A stretch of 64,000 bases of DNA from Glandiceps talaboti. Lineage: Eukaryota; Hemichordata; Enteropneusta; Spengelidae. Location: the NCBI RefSeq assembly GCF_964340395.1, contig NC_135559.1:18144550-18208549 (forward strand), read 5' to 3'. Made by a program: the position numbers and the translations under genes. Numbering within the stretch: the stretch's first letter is position 1; each line of letters begins with the position of its first letter. The notes below the pieces were generated by a model that worked only from the letters and a program-made list of their open reading frames with translations, had not been told where the DNA came from and ran no database searches. Shown here piece by piece: positions 58,189-64,000 of the stretch.

Positions 58189-59406
58189 GTAAGGTTTTTT
58201 GTTGTGTTGATAGGGTTATTTTTCTCGTGGTTTATAAAACCGCTGTGAAGGCGATCGCGAGACGCGGGTAGGGTAACCTTCAACGTCGCTTACTATTGCG
58301 CATGATACAGGGCGTCGCGATCTGTGAAGTAAACGATCACAAACACAATACAGCGTCTTTATTACGACACAGTCAACATTACGCAGGCAGATGTAGTCCA
58401 ACTCACCGTAAACCCCTCCCGTGATCCCTCCGTGTGTGAAATAACCCAAGGAAAAGACGTTTTTGTAAATTTTAAAAATGGATAAAATGTTTCAAGTTTA
58501 GTTTGTTGAAAAGTATGGTGATCGTATGGTCATGGTTTATGCAAATAATTTAGATGTGTTTGAGTTATCGTCTGTGTTGTGTTTTTTATTCGGAAGGGCC
58601 CATATTAGGGGTTCTTTTTACTGGTCGAATTACATGTACATACTGTATATTCTTTGCTGGTGTGTTCTAACACATTAAAATAACGTGTTCTGTAAAGATG
58701 TCTTCAGCTAGCCGTTTGTAATCTTTGGTGATGTAATCTAATATTGTGATATCTCGTGTTGTTAGCTTTCTTCCGATAAGGGATGTTTGATGACGCATTT
58801 CAGTAAACAAACTAATCAAGATATGCTGAGAATCGAGCAGATGTACCAAATGTCTCTTCTAAGTAAAGAAAAAAAATGGCTGACACCAATAAAACTACGG
58901 ACATGTACAATTGCCAATTAATTATGTTCGAACTACGGGGAAAACGTGATGGTGCGGTAGAGTATACTGCACAAATAAGGCGTCTGAACCACCGCACCAC
59001 CATCACCATTTATAGCGTGTGTACGGACCATTACTCATAAAATATAACAATACATCTGCATTTCGAAGCACAATACCCGCTCTATGTAGGCTGACACTGT
59101 GTCACCCTTTCTTTATTTATTTAGATCACCAAGCCTGAAAATCGAAAATATTATATTTGTATAATCTGTTCTCAATTGCTTTGATACACAAATCCGATGA
59201 TTGAAATAAACAGCCTGCATACACAAATTATTTTGTTAGGGTATACTATATATATACTGTAAATTAACATTTTTCACATACATGTCTGCACAATTTTGTC
59301 ATACTTAGGGAAGTACATACATATACACTTCTATGAAAATCAAACTCTACAGGTGTATTTGAAGCAAGCAAGAGACTCTGTCCAAGTTAAATTATTTTAA
59401 TTTAAA
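58189..59406. other. Intron-like region downstream of 58188
   Basis: CpG-containing sequence to about 58440, then AT-rich. A short inverted repeat lies at about 58948-59009 (GATGGTGCGGT / ACCGCACCACCATC). No further exon is supported. Confidence 0.5.
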
Positions 59407-60422
59407 TTCAAGTTCTAATCAGCCTTATATTATTTTGATAATTAGCCAAGTACAAGTTCTAATCAGCCATATATTATTTTGATAATTAGCCAAGTACAAG
59501 TTCTAATCAGCCATATATTATTTTGATAATTAGCCATGTACAAGTTCTAATCAGCCATATATTATTTTGATAATTAGCCAAGTACAAGTTCTATCAGCCA
59601 TATATTATTTTGATAATTAGCCATGTACAAGTTCTATTCAGCCATATATTATTTTGATAATTAGCCATGTACAAGTTCTAATCAGCCATATATTATTTTG
59701 ATAATTAGCCAAGTACAAGTTCTAATCAGCCATATATTATTTTGATAATTAGCCATGTACAAGTTCTAATCAGCCATATATTATTTTGATAATTAGCCAA
59801 GTACAAGTTCTATTCAGCCATATATTATTTTGATAATTAGCCATGTACAAGTTCTAATCAGCCATATATTATTTTGATAATTAGCCAAGTACAAGTTCTA
59901 ATCAGCCATATATTATTTTGATAATTAGCCATGTACAAGTTCTATTCAGCCATATATTATTTTGATAATTAGCCAAGTACAAGTTCTAATCAGCCATATA
60001 TTATTTTGATAATTAGCCAAGTACAAGTTCTAATCAGCCATATATTATTTTGATAATTAGCCATGTACAAGTTCTAATCAGCCATATATTATTTTGATAA
60101 TTAGCCAAGTACAAGTTCTATTCAGCCATATATTATTTTGATAATTAGCCATGTACAAGTTCTAATCGGCCATATATTATTTTGATAATTAGCCAAGTAC
60201 AAGTTCTATTCAGCCATATATTATTTTGATAATTAGCCATGTACAAGTTCTAATCAGCCATATATTATTTTGATAATTAGCCATGTACAAGTTCTATTCA
60301 GCCATATATTATTTTGATAATTAGCCAAGTACAAGTTCTTTTCAGCCATATATTATTTTGATAATTAGCCATGTACAAGTTCTAATCAGCCATATATTAT
60401 TTTGATAATTAGCCATGTACAA
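59407..60422 (+). repeat. 44-bp satellite, about 23 copies
   Basis: The unit contains GTACAAGTTCTAATCAGCC, ATATATTATTTTG and ATAATTAGCC. Two sites vary between copies (CCAAGTAC or CCATGTAC; TAATCAG or TATTCAG). Copies are otherwise nearly identical. Confidence 0.95.
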
Positions 60423-60814
60423 TAATAACATGTGTTTCTATTTCTAATAATCACATAATATGATATAGACCAAGATCTGTAGCTTAGATTGAACTGAAAA
60501 ATACTCCCTTCACCTCTTTACCTAATGTTCCTTGTGGTAATTACCAAACAAACTTATGCACGAATATATTTACTTTAGTTCCAAAGTACACAACCTGACT
60601 AACCCTGATCCTTCAGTATATATTTGTTTTTGGTTTCTTTCATTTCCTCTGTCAATATTTATCCAATGAGTTTAGTTAGTGAGAAGGTCGTAGAGAAGTC
60701 TTCCAGTTTAAAAGGATCTTTATAGATTAATTAAATTTAAAGTAACATTTTTGAAGGAATTTGACAGTGTTCTTATCAATAGTGGATATAGCCTTCAGAC
60801 TATGCTATCACCAG

Positions 60815-61107
60815 TATGTTCTCTAAGCCAATTTGACATGCCACTGACACACACAATTTCTAGTGACGTACAAAAATTTGGTGTTCCCCTATCTCTTACT
60901 ATGTGGTGACCGATGTCCCCTCTAAGCCATTTTGACACACAACTGACACACAATTTCTAGTGAAGCACCAAAATTTGATGTTCCCCTATCTCTCACTATG
61001 TGGTGACCAGTGTGCCTTCTATGCCAATTTGACGTGCCACTCACACACACAAGTTCCAATGACGCACCAAAATTGATGTTCCCCTATCTCTTACTATGTG
61101 GTGACTC
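60815..61107 (+). repeat. Three tandem copies of a unit of about 112 bp
   Basis: GCCAATTTGACATGCCACT, ACACACAATTTCTAGTGA, GCACCAAAATTTGATG and TTCCCCTATCTCTTACTATG recur three times with moderate divergence. Confidence 0.85.
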
Positions 61108-61262
61108 ACAAGAAATGCCAGTTTTTATCATACTGACCCAGAACAACAAAATTCGGCTATCACTAGAGGGAACACTGGGTATGATTTACTACCGTTACAG
61201 TCAAACGAATATTCAAGACAGATAGCCAAGTCTCTAGGATATATGTTAATATGATTTGTAAC

Positions 61263-61370
61263 TGAAGCCATACAGATTTATCTTACAGGTTACAAAAAAT
61301 GTACCATGGGTTAAATTGAAATCAGAAAAGTGCAGTAAGCTAACCTGTGAGATAAATCTGTATGGCTTCA
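61263..61370. repeat. Hairpin with 30-bp arms
   Basis: TGAAGCCATACAGATTTATC.. (61263-61292) pairs with 61341-61370 at 29 of 30 positions around a 48-nt loop. Confidence 0.9.
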
Positions 61371-62101
61371 GGTCCAAAATCATATAATTTAAAACATTAC
61401 TTTGAAAAAATGGGTCTGCCAAGTGTGTGATTAAAAAATAAAATGAAAAATTTTGGCATGTAATTATTTCATCCATTTTGCACCAAATTGTAATTGGACA
61501 GATACATGTATGTTTTTTTTTTTTTTAAAAAAAGGTTTAGTTTGTCTAGAGTCAGGCTATTCTTCAATTTCTTGATGAAAAAAAATTGCTTTAAAAACAG
61601 GAAGTTTTTGACTGTTGTGAATGTAATTTAAAGTGCTGTGTATGTTATTTCCGTTGTGTATGTACATGTACTGTAGCCCAGAACTCAGCTGGAAAAATAA
61701 TACTAGTACTTTGCTATTTTGCACAAATGTTTGATGGATATGACCATGATGAAAGATCAATGGAGTGTGGAGATATACTTAGTAATGAAAATTTCTACTC
61801 ATAGAGTCAAGAAATTTCTTGAAAGCAAATCCCAAATTTTCATGCTAGAAAGATGTATGTAGTTTTATAAATTTGTATAAATTTGTCAACAGTATTTTTA
61901 ACATTGACTTGTTCTTTCCGCATGCAGAGTGTTCTAATAAATCAACAAAACTCATAAATTTGATACAACAGATAAACATGTGTTTATCCAGACAGCTATC
62001 AGTTTGGTGAGAGAAATTCCCCAGGAAATATTTTACTCAGAATCGCGATTTCTTTCCGTACATTGTCATAGCCGGAATCCATTCTGCAGATGGTGGTTTT
62101 G

Positions 62102-62146
62102 AATTTCTTATTTCCCCATTACGTCTAGATGGGGAAATAAGAAATT
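62102..62146. repeat. Perfect 18-bp-arm hairpin
   Basis: AATTTCTTATTTCCCCAT and ATGGGGAAATAAGAAATT flank a 9-nt loop. Weaker pairing (ATAGCC..GGAATCC against GGATTC..GGCTAT) continues outward, so this may be the core of a foldback element. Confidence 0.9.
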
Positions 62147-62255
62147 GAAATCTCAAATCACAAGGATTCTAGGCTATACACGTAATTGTCATGGCGATAT
62201 CTGTACTACTATGCCGCAGCAATTCTTCAGAATAACTTGAATAGGAAACTATTTC

Positions 62256-62289
62256 CATATTTCACACCTCGGTGTAAGTGTGAAATATG
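62256..62289. repeat. Short hairpin
   Basis: CATATTTCACAC and GTGTGAAATATG are exact inverse copies around a 10-nt loop. Confidence 0.85.
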
Positions 62290-62604
62290 ATGTCATAATT
62301 TTGCCACCTTCTTACATTTTCCTTCTCATGGAAAATTGTTTCCTTGGCAACATCCCTGTAACAATCAAATCAATTGTGGTTGTTGAATACACTAGAAGAC
62401 CTATACTTCTAATACAACAAAAATAGGATGTTGAGATGTCAGTACTCGAGGTATTGATCTCAGGCATGTGGTTAGACCATAGAAATAGATCTCATGCTAG
62501 ACTCATGATAAATATGGTGCTGTGATAGTTCTTCTTTTTGTGTCATATCTCTGATCATATCTACAATGTATGTTGTAGCGATGATAAGCAACAGTGTTTT
62601 TTTT

Positions 62605-62940
62605 GTTCAGGGTGGTACGTTGGTAAAATCTACCTGCCACTACCTGAGTACCTATCCCAGTCATTTTACCAGGGTTTCCAGCCAATGTTTTTGTTCAGGA
62701 TGGTACAAATGTAGGTAAAATCTACCTGTGTTCTCTAGTCATTTTACCAGGGTTCCCTACCAGTGGTTTTGGTTCAGGATGGTACAATGTAGGTAAAATC
62801 TAGTGATTTTTACCAGGGTTCCCTACAAGTTTTGTTTGTTTAGGGTGGTAAATTGGTCAAATCTACCAGGGTTCCCTAGCAGTGTTTTTGTTAGGGGTGG
62901 TACATAGGTGAAATATACCTGGATTTCCCATAATTATTGG
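62605..62940 (+). repeat. Degenerate tandem repeat of 60-90 bp units
   Basis: TTTTGTTCAGGATGGTAC, GTAGGTAAAATCTACC and TTTTACCAGGGTTCCCTA recur about five times with varied spacing. Confidence 0.8.
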
Positions 62941-64000
62941 GGTTCCCCACCAACATGAGGGAATACTGTAGTGTAAAGAAAACCATGCCAGTTTTACCAG
63001 GAACAGATGAGAAACATTTTGGCATTATGACATGAATACTTTGGTACAAATTATGGGTTCAAGTTATGAAATGACACATTTAGTAAAAATTTGTTTGTAA
63101 TTCCTTGATTAGGGTTGAGTCTAGATGAAAACCAAACAAAAGGAAAATACAGTGACTAATTATGTCAGATATGTGGAAAATGGATTTTAGTTAATTTCAA
63201 CAACAAGATTTGTCTTGGTAAAAATAATGAGAAAAGTAGTGTCTACAACAAGTCTTCTAACTTAACTAAGTTTTATACCAACAACTGCAAATGATGTGTC
63301 TTCAAAATACATGCATAATTACAGATATGTGCCTAAACCAACTCAGCTAGGGGGGCCTGGTTGAATAGGGGTTGCTTCGTGTGAAGGGTTTAGTCCTACA
63401 TTGTATATGCAATGGATTGTTTTTGCTCCCCAGTGGTTGAAGTGATGGACGGCTGTTGTGCTGAGTTAGGTCTTTGCCAGAAGTATTAATTGCACAGTGC
63501 TATGCATATAATGTAACCCTGTAAATTTTCTCTCAAGACTTATTTTTGCTCATTTTTACTGGAAAACAAAACCATAAAAATTAGCAGTGACTAAAATGTC
63601 TTTTTGTACATGAACACAATGTACATGTACCAGTTTGGTAATTAGTAAACGTTAGTCTCTGAGAACTAGCTGAAAAGATTGTAAATTGTGAAATTTCTTA
63701 GTGAAAATATTGTATGTACATTGTAGATATGAAGGTATTGTTAAAGAGGGTATGTGAATTATACAAGATGTCATGACAACAGACGTCATGACAACAGTAC
63801 CAATAGTACTCAGAGACCACTAAAGTATCTAAAAGTTGATGAAAATGGTGGATACACGAAAACAAACCCCTGTCATCTGATCCATGTTTGCTGTGAAAAA
63901 TGTCCAAGAAATTAACTGTACAATGTACTTATATAGATTTTAATGACTACTTGTGGTGCCACAACTATCATTGTCAGTATCCAACAATCTGTTCTTATAA
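62941..64000. other. AT-rich region to window end
   Basis: No gene, repeat array or RNA gene is supported. A short duplication (ATGACAACAG..GTCATGACAACAG) lies near 63772-63797. Confidence 0.5.

Overview
This is AT-rich metazoan DNA from an animal that I cannot name. Introns, TIR transposons with recognisable target duplications, LINE tails, Penelope-type fragments, microsatellites and many poly-G/poly-C runs all fit a repeat-rich marine invertebrate (hemichordate, lophotrochozoan or similar). This is an inference from genome style, not a species match.

From 3 to 49 kb the window is a tandem cluster of four minus-strand C2H2 zinc-finger genes, here called A (7.2-11.9 kb, 45 fingers), B (23.7-27.0 kb, 17 fingers plus a disrupted tail), C (34.6-37.75 kb, 21+5 fingers, broken) and D (45.3-47.1 kb, 10 fingers). 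All share an acidic N-terminal half rich in psi-K-x-E motifs, no recognisable KRAB/BTB/SCAN domain, and unusual TNERP linkers. Each has a small 5' exon/promoter block upstream (19.05, 29.06, 40.70 and 48.71 kb) with the same splice donor and a shared upstream motif. A pairs with C and B with D, so the cluster looks like a duplicated two-gene block. Decayed zinc fingers lie just 3' of every copy.

The spaces between the genes are packed with transposons. The duplicated loci act as each other's empty sites, so several insertions can be delimited to the base: a TTAA element at 12361-14313, a 4.4-kb TIR element carrying a 63-bp satellite at 14332-18752, a foldback element at 38667-40552, and a TTAA element at 43366-45333 that sits on the stop codon of gene D. 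A dispersed repeat family with internal modules of about 125 bp recurs around 3-6, 21-23, 28, 30.7-33.6 and 42.5 kb.

From 49 to 64 kb the character changes. A CpG-containing exon with a YY1-like motif (49.2 kb) probably leads to a 297-residue coiled-coil gene resembling CCDC160 (51.2-52.1 kb, plus strand). A first coding exon of an unidentified plus-strand gene lies at 58117-58188 and its remainder is beyond the window or in a long intron. The rest is MITEs, a probable hAT element nested in another repeat, a 44-bp satellite (59.4-60.4 kb) and several strong inverted repeats.

Together the main story is a young, fast-changing polydactyl zinc-finger cluster evolving by block duplication, internal finger duplication and transposon insertion. 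Its predicted SUMO-rich N-terminus suggests, but does not show, a repressor role.
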